Positions 35,142 through 44,763 of a stretch of DNA of 64,000 nt are shown here, one piece after another. The notes under the pieces were generated by a model that searched no databases, had not been told where the DNA came from, and saw only the letters and a list, made by a program, of their open reading frames with translations. Source of the stretch: Parazoarcus communis (lineage in GTDB: Bacteria; Pseudomonadota; Gammaproteobacteria; Burkholderiales; Rhodocyclaceae); contig NZ_CP022188.1 in NCBI RefSeq assembly GCF_003111665.1, positions 3,038,001 to 3,102,000 of the forward strand, read 5' to 3'. Made by a program: the position numbers and the translations under genes. Numbering within the stretch: the stretch's first letter is position 1; each line of letters opens with the position of its first letter.

Positions 35142-36020
35142 ATGATTGCCCCCTCCCATTCGCAGCTTGAGCGCCTTGCCTATCTCGAAATGCGGGTGTA
35201 CTTCGTGGGTGACTTGCGGCGCGGTGATCTTGAAAACCGCTTCGGGATCAAGCCCGCTGCGGCGACGCGAGACCTCAACGCATATCGGGCGCTGGCACCG
35301 GGCAATCTCGAATACGACACCAGCGCCAAGACGTACGTCCCGGCGGGCGGTTTTCAGCCGGTGTTCGGTTTCTCGGCAGAGCGTGTGCTCAGCTGGTTGC
35401 GACACGGGTTTGGTGACGGGCAGGGGCAAGGTACGCAGCGCGCGGTGCCGTGCGAAGGTGCGAGCGAGCTTGTTCGCCCGGATTTCTCGGTGCTTGCCGA
35501 GCTGACCCGCGCCATTCACAGTGGTCGGCCCGTTAAGGTGAGCTATCTATCGCTGTCGTCCGGTGCGTCCAGGCGAGTCATCGTTCCGCTGGCGCTGGCC
35601 GACAACGGTTTGCGCTGGCATCTGCGCGCCTTCGACCGAAGCCGTGGGCGCTTCGCCGACTTCGTGCTGACCCGCATCGCCAAAGCCACCGCACTGCCAG
35701 AGCGCGCTGGCAGCCAAGAGCAGCTGGCGGCCGATGTGCAGTGGGGCCGAATGCTCGATCTCGAGCTCGTGCCTCACCCCGGACTGGCGCATCCGGAGGC
35801 GATTCATGGCGATTATTCGATGCAGCATGGCGTACTCAAGTTGACGCTGCGCGCGGCGCTTGCCGGATATGCCTTGCTGCGCTGGGGTGTCGATTGTTCG
35901 GCAACACATTGCCTCGACGCCGCTTCGCATCATCTTTGGTTGCGTAACCCCGGTGTGCTCGACGGGGTCGAGAGCGCCGCACTTGCACCCGGCTATCAAC
36001 AGTCCGGCGCGCTTGCCTGA
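35142..36020 (+). CDS. brxR: BREX transcriptional regulator BrxR (WYL-domain)
   Basis: I start the gene at ATG 35142 (292 residues) because homology to BrxR/CapW-type regulators begins at 'LERLAYLEMRVYFVGDL'. The frame is open to 34998 but that extension looks non-coding. An N-terminal winged helix (about residues 5-75, with 'RFGIKPAAATRDLNAYR' as the likely recognition region) is followed by a WYL domain (about 125-190, 'VKVSYLSLSSG' and 'WHLRAFDR') and a C-terminal dimerisation part. Characterised BrxR proteins are dimeric repressors of BREX and related loci, thought to be released by a ligand in the WYL pocket. It lies 11 bases before brxA. No good ribosome-binding site precedes the ATG. 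Confidence 0.88.
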   Translation: MIAPSHSQLERLAYLEMRVYFVGDLRRGDLENRFGIKPAAATRDLNAYRALAPGNLEYDTSAKTYVPAGGFQPVFGFSAERVLSWLRHGFGDGQGQGTQRAVPCEGASELVRPDFSVLAELTRAIHSGRPVKVSYLSLSSGASRRVIVPLALADNGLRWHLRAFDRSRGRFADFVLTRIAKATALPERAGSQEQLAADVQWGRMLDLELVPHPGLAHPEAIHGDYSMQHGVLKLTLRAALAGYALLRWGVDCSATHCLDAASHHLWLRNPGVLDGVESAALAPGYQQSGALA

Positions 36021-36031
36021 CAATACCGCTT

Positions 36032-36625
36032 ATGAGTCTCTACAACGCACAGATCTCCGCCGGCTCGCTGATGCTGCCCGAAAGCCGCCGCATTGCGCGC
36101 TTCATGCTCACGCATCCCGATGAGGCGCGCTGGTACGACACGCTCAAAAACGAAAACATCCTGCAAAAGAAGTCGCCTGCCACGGCCCGCCGGCAGGCGC
36201 GGCTGATCCGTAACCGCCTTGAAACCCTGGACGAAACGGCCTGGCAGTTCGTTGCCGAGGGCGAGCAGGAGCTTGCGCTGCAGATTCTGCTGGCCGCTTC
36301 GATCAAGCACAGCCGCCTGCTGGGCGACTTCATGCGCGACGTGGTGGCAGGCCACCTGCGCCGGCTTGAGAACACCCTGTTGCCGGGTGACTGGGATGCC
36401 TTTTTGGCCGACTGTGCCAAGCGCGATGCAGCCGTTGCGGGCTGGGCCGAGAGTACCCGGGCGAAGCTGCTCGAGGTCGTCCTGCGCATGCTGGCAGAAG
36501 GGCGTTATCTCGAATCCACTCGCAGCCTGCGTCTGCTGTCGCCGCTCCTGCATCCCGAGCTGATCCGTTACCTCAAGTCCCGCGCCGAGCTGAGCGTGCT
36601 CGCCGCCATGGAGCTTACGCATTGA
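36032..36625 (+). CDS. brxA: BREX protein BrxA (DUF1819)
   Basis: The 197-residue protein fits the DUF1819 family, with the typical opening 'YNAQISAGSLMLPESRRIARFML' (read in two parts) and a helical C-terminus. BrxA is a small winged-helix DNA-binding protein of type I BREX. It is the first structural gene after brxR and overlaps brxB by ATGA. Its precise role in phage exclusion is not settled. The size matches known BrxA proteins (about 200 residues). Confidence 0.93.
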   Translation: MSLYNAQISAGSLMLPESRRIARFMLTHPDEARWYDTLKNENILQKKSPATARRQARLIRNRLETLDETAWQFVAEGEQELALQILLAASIKHSRLLGDFMRDVVAGHLRRLENTLLPGDWDAFLADCAKRDAAVAGWAESTRAKLLEVVLRMLAEGRYLESTRSLRLLSPLLHPELIRYLKSRAELSVLAAMELTH

Positions 36626-37212
36626 TGACTGACATCCACCAGACCTTTGAGCAACGCCTCAATCAGATTCTGCCGCGCATCACCTCCGACGACTTTCTGC
36701 ACAACCGTGGCCTTGGCAACGAGATCGGCTTCTGGATCTTCGAGTACCCGCCCGAGAAGGAGCTCGCCATGCGCGAGCACCTCGCCTCCGTCATCGAGCC
36801 TGCGCTCAAGAAGCATCAACCGCCGCTGCGCTACGCCTGCGTGAACCTGTTCGAGCTCGTCATCGACTTGCTCGAGTCAAGAAAGCTGCTCGACAAGGTC
36901 ATCAGGATGCAGGCGGAGAAGGGCGACGACAAAGTGTTCGACGCCCTCAAGGGCGTGCTCGACCAAGAGAAGCTGGCGCAGCGCATCGTGTCGCTACACA
37001 AGCCCGACGATGTGGATCTGATGATCTTCACCGGGGTCGGCGCGGCCTACCCGCTGGTCCGCAGCCACACATTGCTCAGCGCGCTTCATCCCCTGATGAA
37101 CGACACGCCGCTGCTGATGTTCTTCCCCGGGCGTTACGACGGCTACTCGCTGCGCCTGTTCAACAAGCTGACCGACAAACACTACTACCGGGCTTTCAGG
37201 CTCGTGCCTTGA
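36622..37212 (+). CDS. brxB: BREX protein BrxB (DUF1788)
   Basis: The 196-residue protein belongs to DUF1788. It has the characteristic 'IFEYPPEKELAMREHL' near residue 35 and 'TGVGAAYPLVRSHTLL' followed by 'MFFPGRYDG' in the C-terminal half. It is part of the type I BREX core and is required for defence in studied systems, with no catalytic activity assigned. The start overlaps the brxA stop, and brxC follows after 16 bases. Confidence 0.93.
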   Translation: MMTDIHQTFEQRLNQILPRITSDDFLHNRGLGNEIGFWIFEYPPEKELAMREHLASVIEPALKKHQPPLRYACVNLFELVIDLLESRKLLDKVIRMQAEKGDDKVFDALKGVLDQEKLAQRIVSLHKPDDVDLMIFTGVGAAYPLVRSHTLLSALHPLMNDTPLLMFFPGRYDGYSLRLFNKLTDKHYYRAFRLVP

Positions 37213-37228
37213 GATCAGGACAATAACA

Positions 37229-40200
37229 ATGCAGATCAGGGAGCTGTTCACCAAACCCATCGACCGTCCCATCAATGGTGTGATCAAGGCCGACCAGAAA
37301 GACGAAGAGAGCATCTGGCAGGAGCTCGACGAATACGTCGTCACCCGCCAGCTCACCGAGTACTTTCGTCGCTTCTTCGATGTCTACCTCGCGTCGTTCG
37401 ACAACCCCAGCGATCCGGTGCTTGCTGCGCGCATGGGCGCATGGGTGTCGGGCTTCTTTGGTTCGGGCAAGTCGCACTTCATCAAGATCCTGTCCTACTT
37501 GCTCGAAAACTTCGAAGCAACCCACCCGACAACGGGCGACAGGAAGCGCGCGGTGGCTTTCTTCGACGAGCACAAGATCAAGGATGCGATGCTGCTTGCC
37601 GACATCCAGCGTGCTGCGCGCTGCAGTGCGGACGTCATTCTGTTCAACATCGACGCCAAGGCCGACAGCAAAGACGAGCGCGACGTCATCCTCAAGGTCT
37701 TCCTGCGCGTCTTTAACGAAAAGCTCGGCTTCAGTGGCGATGCACCCCACATCGCGCACATGGAACGCTACCTGGTCGAGAAGGGCGCCTACGAAACCTT
37801 CAAGGTCGCGTTTGCCGAGAAAAACGGTTCCAGCTGGGAAGACGAGCGTGATGCGGTCGACTTTCTGCGCGACGAGGTCGTGCATGCGCTGTCGGTCGCG
37901 CTCAAGCAAAGCGAGGATTCCGCCGGCCAGTGGTTCGACCGCGCCCGCGACGACTACAAGATCAACATCGAATCCTTCGCCCGCCTCGTGCGCGACTACC
38001 TCGACACCCGACCCACCGGCCACCGCATCATCTTTCTGGTGGACGAAGTCGGCCAGTTCATCGGTGACAACACCCAGCTGATGCTCACCCTGCAAACCAT
38101 TACCGAACAGCTCGGCACGGCCACGCAGGGCAGGGCATGGGTCATCGTGACCAGCCAGGAAGACATCGACGCCGCGCTGGGCGAGGCCAACAAGGCCAAG
38201 TCGCAGGACTTCTCCAAAATTCAGGGGCGCTTTCACACCCGGCTCTCGCTCGCCAGCTCCAACACCGACGAGGTCATCGGCGAGCGCCTGCTGTCAAAAA
38301 CCGAAGCCGCACACAAGGTCTTGCGCGACACCTTCGAGAAGTCCGGCGACATCATCAACAACCAGCTCGCCTTTGTCGGCAATTCGGTCAATCTGCGTGG
38401 CTACAAGGACGCTGCAGAGTTTGTCGGCGTCTATCCCTATGCGCCCTACCAGTTCACCCTGCTGCAGAAGATCTTCGAATCCATCCGCAAGGTCGGCGCC
38501 ACCGGCAAGCACCTCTCGCGCGGCGAGCGCTCACTGCTCGATGCCTTCCAGTCGGCCACCGTGCGCAACAAGGGGCGCGATGTCGGCCTGCTGATTCCGC
38601 TGTACGACTTCTATCCGTCGATCGAAAGCTTCATCGACACCGTTGCCAAGCGCTCCATCGACGAGGCACCGCAAAACGGTGCGCTCGAGGCCTTCGACGT
38701 GCTGCTACTGAAGGCGCTCTTTCTCATCCGCTACATCGGCGACATCGTCAAACCCAACGTCGACAACCTCGCCACCCTGTGCGTCGACCGCATCGACACC
38801 GACAAGCTCGCCCTCAAACGCCAGATCCAGGAAAGCCTCGCCCGCCTTGAGCAACAACGCCTGGTCAGCCGCAACGGCGACCTGTGGTTCTTCCTCACCA
38901 ACGAAGAGCGCGACGTCGCCCGCGAAATCAGCAATGTCGAGGTGTCCTCGGCCGAGAAATCCCGCCTGCTGGGCGAGTTGCTGTTCGACGACCTCCTGCA
39001 GGGCACCACCCGCATTCGCCACCGCGACACCAAAGGCGACTACGACATCAACCGCCTGCTCGACGGTGCGCCCTATAAAAACGCCAGCCACGAACTCAGC
39101 GTCGAAGTCATCACCCCGCTCGGTGACGACTGGGAAGGGCTGAGCGATGCGCGTGCGGTGTTGCGCAGCTCCGAAGGCGAGGGGCGGGCCGTGGTCAGGC
39201 TGGCCGAGGGCGAGCGTTTCGATCTTGAGCTCACTCTCTACCGCCAGATCGAGAAGTACATCGACAGCCCCAAGGCCAGCAACGCCACGCCGTCGCTACG
39301 CACCATCCTGCTCAACCGCAAGGACGAAAACCGCGAGCGTCGCACCCGCCTGCGCGAGCAGCTCTCCACCATGCTGGTGCAGGGCGACTTTCACGCGCTC
39401 GGCCAGCGCGTCGAGCTCAAGTCGACCAACCCCACCAGCCTGCTCGACGAGCTCGGCAACTACCTCATTACCAACACCTACACCAAACTCGGCTACCTCA
39501 AGCACCGCAACACCGACCCGCAAACCGAGATCAGGGCGGTGCTGCAAGCCGACGACGTCAGCCAGCGCAAGCTCGCCCTCGGCGGGGAGGAAGGCAACCC
39601 GCTCGCACTGACCGAACTGCGCGAATACCTGCAGATCAAGGCCAGCCACAGCCGCGTGATGCTGGACGAAGTGGTCAACCGCTTTGCCGGCATCCCCTGG
39701 GGCTGGAAGCCGGAATGGGAAATCGTGCTGCTGGTCGCGCGCCTCTTCATGGCAGGCGAAATCAAGCTGGTGATGAACAGCGCCGATCTCGACCCGCACG
39801 CGGCCATCGAGCCCCTTACCAAGGCCGTCCGCTTCAAGCAGGTTTCCATCCTCAAGCGCAAAGTCGCCGACGCCGACAGCCTCAAGAAGGCACGCAAGCT
39901 GCACCAGGACCTGTTCTCCAGCCTGCCACCGGACGACGAAGACGGCCTCGTAACCACCACCCGCGAAAATCTCGCCGCCTGGCAGACCGAGCTCAAGGGC
40001 TATGCGCATGTGGCTGCCACCAAATACCACCCCGGCAAGGCCCTCATCGACACGGCCGTGAGCCGGATCGCAAAGCAGCTGGCGGTGGCCGACAGCTTCG
40101 AGTTCGTCGACGCGATGGTCAAGGCCAAGGATGACTGGCTCGACCTTGCCGACGACATCCACGATGTCACCAGCTTCTACAAAACACAGGTCGCCACCTG

Positions 40201-40876
40201 GCGCCGCCTGCTCGATGCGCTCGACCGCTTTGCCGACAACCGCGATGCGCTCGACAAGGACACCAAGGCCGCTGTCGCCTTGATCAGCCTCGACGCCATT
40301 CGCGACAACCCTGCGCCCTGGGGCGTGGTCAGCCAGATCGAGCCGCTCATCGCCACCGTCGAGGCGGTCAACGAATCGCTCGCCCAGAGCAAGCGCGAAC
40401 ACGCGCTGCTGTCCATCGACGCCAAGATCGCCGAGGTTGGCCGCGCGCTCGACGCCGCCCACGCCAGTGACCTGTTGCGCAACCGCGCCCTGCTCAAGCT
40501 GCAAGAGCTCAAGACCAAGGTTGCCGGCCTTGCCAGCATCCCGATGATCTTCTATTGCCAGGACCAGGCCGGCGACGCGCTCGATGCCGCCATGGCAATG
40601 ATCGAGGCCGCAACCCCCAAGCCCGGCCCCAACACGCTGGGCGAGAAGGGCGGCGGCGCGGCTGCCAGCACGAACACTACGACCACTACGACAACCAGCA
40701 CGCTCACCACCAGCCCGCCGGTGGTCGCGCCCAAGCCGACACAAGTCGTGCGCGCAGCCGACTGCACCAGCAAGACCTATCTGGAAACGGAGCAGGATGT
40801 AGACGCCTACCTCGCCCGCCTCAAGGCCGAACTGCTCAAGGTCATCCAGGCCGGGCAGCGCGCCCGGCTGCAGTAA
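37229..40876 (+). CDS. brxC: BREX ATPase BrxC
   Basis: The 1,215-residue P-loop ATPase starts behind AGGA. Walker A is 'GFFGSGKS' at residues 75-82. An acidic motif 'IIFLVDEVGQFIGDN' near residue 270 fits Walker B. The remainder is mostly helical, with a Thr-rich, low-complexity linker around residues 1145-1170 before a conserved C-terminal tail. BrxC is the AAA-like core ATPase of type I BREX and is needed for both host methylation and phage exclusion. Its length matches the family (about 1,200). A 248-base gap without a recognisable gene separates it from pglX. Confidence 0.93.
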   Translation: MQIRELFTKPIDRPINGVIKADQKDEESIWQELDEYVVTRQLTEYFRRFFDVYLASFDNPSDPVLAARMGAWVSGFFGSGKSHFIKILSYLLENFEATHPTTGDRKRAVAFFDEHKIKDAMLLADIQRAARCSADVILFNIDAKADSKDERDVILKVFLRVFNEKLGFSGDAPHIAHMERYLVEKGAYETFKVAFAEKNGSSWEDERDAVDFLRDEVVHALSVALKQSEDSAGQWFDRARDDYKINIESFARLVRDYLDTRPTGHRIIFLVDEVGQFIGDNTQLMLTLQTITEQLGTATQGRAWVIVTSQEDIDAALGEANKAKSQDFSKIQGRFHTRLSLASSNTDEVIGERLLSKTEAAHKVLRDTFEKSGDIINNQLAFVGNSVNLRGYKDAAEFVGVYPYAPYQFTLLQKIFESIRKVGATGKHLSRGERSLLDAFQSATVRNKGRDVGLLIPLYDFYPSIESFIDTVAKRSIDEAPQNGALEAFDVLLLKALFLIRYIGDIVKPNVDNLATLCVDRIDTDKLALKRQIQESLARLEQQRLVSRNGDLWFFLTNEERDVAREISNVEVSSAEKSRLLGELLFDDLLQGTTRIRHRDTKGDYDINRLLDGAPYKNASHELSVEVITPLGDDWEGLSDARAVLRSSEGEGRAVVRLAEGERFDLELTLYRQIEKYIDSPKASNATPSLRTILLNRKDENRERRTRLREQLSTMLVQGDFHALGQRVELKSTNPTSLLDELGNYLITNTYTKLGYLKHRNTDPQTEIRAVLQADDVSQRKLALGGEEGNPLALTELREYLQIKASHSRVMLDEVVNRFAGIPWGWKPEWEIVLLVARLFMAGEIKLVMNSADLDPHAAIEPLTKAVRFKQVSILKRKVADADSLKKARKLHQDLFSSLPPDDEDGLVTTTRENLAAWQTELKGYAHVAATKYHPGKALIDTAVSRIAKQLAVADSFEFVDAMVKAKDDWLDLADDIHDVTSFYKTQVATWRRLLDALDRFADNRDALDKDTKAAVALISLDAIRDNPAPWGVVSQIEPLIATVEAVNESLAQSKREHALLSIDAKIAEVGRALDAAHASDLLRNRALLKLQELKTKVAGLASIPMIFYCQDQAGDALDAAMAMIEAATPKPGPNTLGEKGGGAAASTNTTTTTTTSTLTTSPPVVAPKPTQVVRAADCTSKTYLETEQDVDAYLARLKAELLKVIQAGQRARLQ

Positions 40877-41124
40877 GGGGCAGCCATCGTGAAGGATTCA
40901 AACCTTCAGCACTTCAGCGCAGAACGCAGTCGGCGTCAGCATGCGGGTGCGGCCCAGGTGGCCGCGCGCACCACGTCGTGGACAAGGCGTGACAGATCGC
41001 CCTTGCGTCCGCCCCCCTTGCCGGCCAGAAACATCCCAATTTTGATTCCTCAGACCGGCGTTGATGTGTCTGTACTCTCACCGGCTCTGCGATGCCACAA
41101 CCTGAAGCGACTCACCACAACCTC
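40877..41124. other. 248-base gap between brxC and pglX
   Basis: No gene, hairpin or promoter stands out. The gap is unusually long for an otherwise tightly packed operon and may hold an internal promoter for pglX, but I cannot point to convincing boxes. Confidence 0.35.
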
Positions 41125-44100
41125 ATGAACACCGCCAAACTCAAAAGCTACGCCCCGCAGGCCCGCAAGGATTTCATCGCTGCCGTCACCCAGCGCGCCA
41201 ACCAGCTCGGCATCGCCGAGACGCAGGGCAGGCTCGAGGTGTTGCCGGGCGAGCGCCGTGGCGATGTGCTCATCATCGCCGGGCGCGAATGGCCCGCAAA
41301 GCTCGCCGGCCAGCGTGAGCGCCTCGTCCGCCGCATCCAGTCCGAGGGCTTTGCGCACACCATGGAGGCGGTGGCCTACACCTGGTTCAACCGCTTCGCT
41401 GCGCTGCGTTACATGGAGCTGCACGACTACCTCGGTCACGGCCACCGCGTGCTCTCCAGCGTCACCGCCGGCGGCCTGCCGGACATCCTTGCCCACGCCA
41501 CCGAGCTTGCCGCAAACGGCAGCCTGCCGGGGCTCGACGCCGGCCTCGTCGCCGATCTAAAGCTCGCCGGCAACAAGGACGGCGAGCTCTACCGCCTGCT
41601 GCTCGTCGCCCAGTGCAACGCGCTCTCTACCGCCATGCCCTTTCTCTTCGAGCGCATCGACGACGAATCCGAGCTGCTGCTGCCCGACAACCTCATTCGC
41701 AGCGATTCGCTCACCCGCAACCTTGTCGACGCCATCCCGGAAGCCGACTGGGCGGATATCGAGATCATCGGCTGGCTTTACCAGTTCTACATCTCGGAGA
41801 AAAAAGACCAGGTCATCGGCAAGGTGGTGAAGTCCGAAGACATCCCGGCGGCCACCCAGCTGTTCACGCCCAACTGGATCGTGAAGTACATGGTGCAGAA
41901 CTCGCTGGGTGCGCAGTGGCTGGCGACCTATCCGGCATCACCGCTCAAGGCGCAGATGGAGTACTACATCGAGCCCGCCGAGCAGACCGACGAGGTCAAG
42001 GCCCAGCTTGCCGCCATCACCGCCGCCAGCCTCGACCCCGAAGCGCTGACCCTGATCGACCCCGCCTGCGGTTCCGGCCACATCCTGGTTGAGGCCTATG
42101 AGCTGTTCAAGGCCATCTACCTGGAGCGCGGCTATCGTCAGCGCGACGTGCCGCAGTTGATCCTCGAGAAGAACCTGTTCGGCCTCGACATCGACGAGCG
42201 CGCGGCGCAGCTCACCGGCTTTGCGCTGTTTATGAAGGGGCGGGCGGATGATCGGCGGTTGTTCGAGCGCGGGGTGAAGCTCAATGTGATGGCGCTGGTG
42301 GATAGCGCGGGCTTCAATGCGGAGGCGCTGGCGACGGGGGTGGCGCTTGCAGACTATGGGCTGAAGGCGGAGGTCCTCACCGAGTTGAAGCGGCTGTTCG
42401 AGCACGCGACGACGTTTGGGTCGTTGATTCAGGTGCCGGAGGGGCTGGCGAAGAAGCTGCCGGCGTTGAAGCAGTTGAGCGAGGCGAGTAGCCAGGATCT
42501 GTTTGTGGCGGAGGCGCTTGAGCGGTTGGTGCCGCTGGTGCATCAGGCCGAGCTGTTGGCGACGCAGTACGACGCGGTGGTGGCAAATCCGCCGTATATG
42601 GGGAGCAAGGGGATGAATTCGGAGCTACGAGTATTCGCGAAGTGCAATTACCCTGATGCAAAAAGTGACCTATTCGCCTGTTTCATCGAGCGTGGGTTCT
42701 CGTTTGCGAGACATACCGGCCATAACGCCATGATAACGATGCAGAGTTGGATGTTTTTGTCCTCGTATGAGCTGCTTCGGGAGCGATTATTGTTGCAGAG
42801 GACGATTGTTACTATGGCTCATCTTGGTGCACAAGCTTTCGGAAGCATCTCGGGCGCGATTGTTCAGACGACGTCGTGTGTGCTAAGGAATTGCGCACTT
42901 CGAGGTTATAAGCCTGCATTTTTTCGCTTGCTTGATGGTGGTGAGGAAGCGAAGAAAAACCTACTTTCTAAGGGGGAGGGGCGTTTCTCAGAAACTCCCC
43001 AAATCGAATTCAAGAAGATTTGCGGAAGTCCAATTGCATACTGGGTGGGTGACCGTGTGCGCGATGCGTTTGCAACTAATCCCTCGCTAGGCGACTTATT
43101 TCCCTCAAGAGATGGAATGACGACCGGTAACAACGAGCGGTTCTTAAGGCGTTGGCACGAGGTTCCGCTGCTCGAGATCGGACTTGGGGCAGCAACGCCG
43201 CAGGATGCAGTACGCAGTGCTCGCCGTTGGTTCCCATGTAACAAGGGCGGAACGTTCCGGCGTTGGTACGGAAATAACGAATTTCTTATTATTTGGGAGA
43301 GCGACGGAAGAGACATTAAGAAGGACAAGCTGGACCGGCTTGCGAGAGGGCTTTGTCTTCCGAGCAACTCCAAGCCAAAGAACCAAGAATTTTATTTCCG
43401 TGAGTCAGCTACTTGGACGGCGATTAGTTCAACGTCTCTTGCGGTTAGATGGTCTCCTCCGGGTTCGATTTCAGAAACGGCAGGCCCAGCTGTATATGCG
43501 GAATCGGAAACCTTGGTCGTACTAGCGTTTTTATGTACGCCAATCGCGACGTTTCTTTCGCGGATAATTAATCCGACCGTGAACTGCAAGCCCGGCAACA
43601 TCGCTGCGCTTCCATGGAAGGCGACATTTCCTCTTGAGCATGTAAAGGTCTTAGCTTCGAAGATTGTTGAGTTTTCAAGGCGTGACTGGGATGCCTACGA
43701 ACGCTCCTGGGACTTTGAAACCCTCCCCCTCCTGACGGCCTCCACCGACCCCATCCCCACCCTCGAATCCAGCTTTAAGGCCTGGATCATCCACAACCGC
43801 GAAACCATCGCCGAGATGAAGCGCCTCGAAGAGGAGAACAACCGCCTCTTCATCGACGCCTATGGCCTGGCGGACGAGATCACCCCCGAGGTCCCGATCG
43901 AGCAGATCACCCTCACGGTGAACCCCGCCTATCGCTACGGTGGCAATCTCACCGAAGAGGAGCAATGGACCCGCTTCCGTCAGGACAGCATGGAGGAGCT
44001 GGTCTCCTACGCCATCGGCTGCATGATGGGCCGCTATAGCCTGGACGCGCCCGGCCTGATCTACGCCCACAGCGGCAACGAAGGCTTCGACCCCACCCGC

Positions 44101-44733
44101 TACACCCGCTTCCCGGCCGACGCCGACGGCATTGTGCCGGTCACCGACGAACTCTGGTTTGAAGACGACGCCGCCAACCGCGTGCGCGAGTTTCTGCGCG
44201 AGGTGTGGGGTGCAGCCTCGCTGGAGCAGAACATGGCCTTCCTCGCCGACAATCTGGGCCGCAAGGGCGGCGAGCCGCCGGACGACACCATCCGCCGCTA
44301 CCTCGCCGACAAGTTCTTCAAGGACCACCTGCAGACCTACAAGAAGCGCCCCATCTACTGGATGTTCTCCAGCGGCAAACAGGGCGCCTTCCAGGCCCTG
44401 GTCTACCTGCACCGCTACCACGAAGGCACGCTCGCCCGCATGCGCGCCGAGTACGTCGTGCCCCTCACCGGCAAGATCCAGTCGCGCATCGAGATGCTGG
44501 AAAAAGACGCCGCCGCCGCAAGCAGCACCGCCGCACGCAACAAGCTGAGCAAGCAGATCGAGAAGCTGCGCAAAAAACACGTCGAACTCCTCGCCTACGA
44601 CGAAAAGCTGCGCCACCACGCCGACATGCGCATCAAGCTCGACCTGGATGACGGGGTGAAAGTGAACTACGGCAAGTTCGGCGATTTGCTGGCGGAGGTG
44701 AAGGCGGTGACGGGTGGGGCGAGCGATGAGTGA
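41125..44733 (+). CDS. pglX: BREX adenine-specific DNA methyltransferase PglX
   Basis: I start at ATG 41125 (1,202 residues), where the family's 'MNTAKLKSYAPQARKDFI' begins. AdoMet motif I 'DPACGSGH' is at about residues 312-319, and catalytic NPPY is at about 488-491, marking N6-adenine methylation. In BREX type I, PglX methylates a non-palindromic host site so that BREX can distinguish self from phage. The stretch from about 42,600 to 43,680 (residues about 492-850), where target recognition should lie, has GC near 45-48% against about 60-62% on both sides. It was therefore probably exchanged separately. The C-terminal part returns to typical PglX sequence and ends with a coiled coil. Confidence 0.93.
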   Translation: MNTAKLKSYAPQARKDFIAAVTQRANQLGIAETQGRLEVLPGERRGDVLIIAGREWPAKLAGQRERLVRRIQSEGFAHTMEAVAYTWFNRFAALRYMELHDYLGHGHRVLSSVTAGGLPDILAHATELAANGSLPGLDAGLVADLKLAGNKDGELYRLLLVAQCNALSTAMPFLFERIDDESELLLPDNLIRSDSLTRNLVDAIPEADWADIEIIGWLYQFYISEKKDQVIGKVVKSEDIPAATQLFTPNWIVKYMVQNSLGAQWLATYPASPLKAQMEYYIEPAEQTDEVKAQLAAITAASLDPEALTLIDPACGSGHILVEAYELFKAIYLERGYRQRDVPQLILEKNLFGLDIDERAAQLTGFALFMKGRADDRRLFERGVKLNVMALVDSAGFNAEALATGVALADYGLKAEVLTELKRLFEHATTFGSLIQVPEGLAKKLPALKQLSEASSQDLFVAEALERLVPLVHQAELLATQYDAVVANPPYMGSKGMNSELRVFAKCNYPDAKSDLFACFIERGFSFARHTGHNAMITMQSWMFLSSYELLRERLLLQRTIVTMAHLGAQAFGSISGAIVQTTSCVLRNCALRGYKPAFFRLLDGGEEAKKNLLSKGEGRFSETPQIEFKKICGSPIAYWVGDRVRDAFATNPSLGDLFPSRDGMTTGNNERFLRRWHEVPLLEIGLGAATPQDAVRSARRWFPCNKGGTFRRWYGNNEFLIIWESDGRDIKKDKLDRLARGLCLPSNSKPKNQEFYFRESATWTAISSTSLAVRWSPPGSISETAGPAVYAESETLVVLAFLCTPIATFLSRIINPTVNCKPGNIAALPWKATFPLEHVKVLASKIVEFSRRDWDAYERSWDFETLPLLTASTDPIPTLESSFKAWIIHNRETIAEMKRLEEENNRLFIDAYGLADEITPEVPIEQITLTVNPAYRYGGNLTEEEQWTRFRQDSMEELVSYAIGCMMGRYSLDAPGLIYAHSGNEGFDPTRYTRFPADADGIVPVTDELWFEDDAANRVREFLREVWGAASLEQNMAFLADNLGRKGGEPPDDTIRRYLADKFFKDHLQTYKKRPIYWMFSSGKQGAFQALVYLHRYHEGTLARMRAEYVVPLTGKIQSRIEMLEKDAAAASSTAARNKLSKQIEKLRKKHVELLAYDEKLRHHADMRIKLDLDDGVKVNYGKFGDLLAEVKAVTGGASDE

Positions 44734-44763
44734 TCTGAAGTTCGAGTTCAGAGGGACGGTCTG

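Noticed and set aside
39296..40744. 482-codon minus-strand frame inside brxC
   Set aside because: It mirrors the brxC codons and has no recognisable motif; brxC is a clear core BREX gene.
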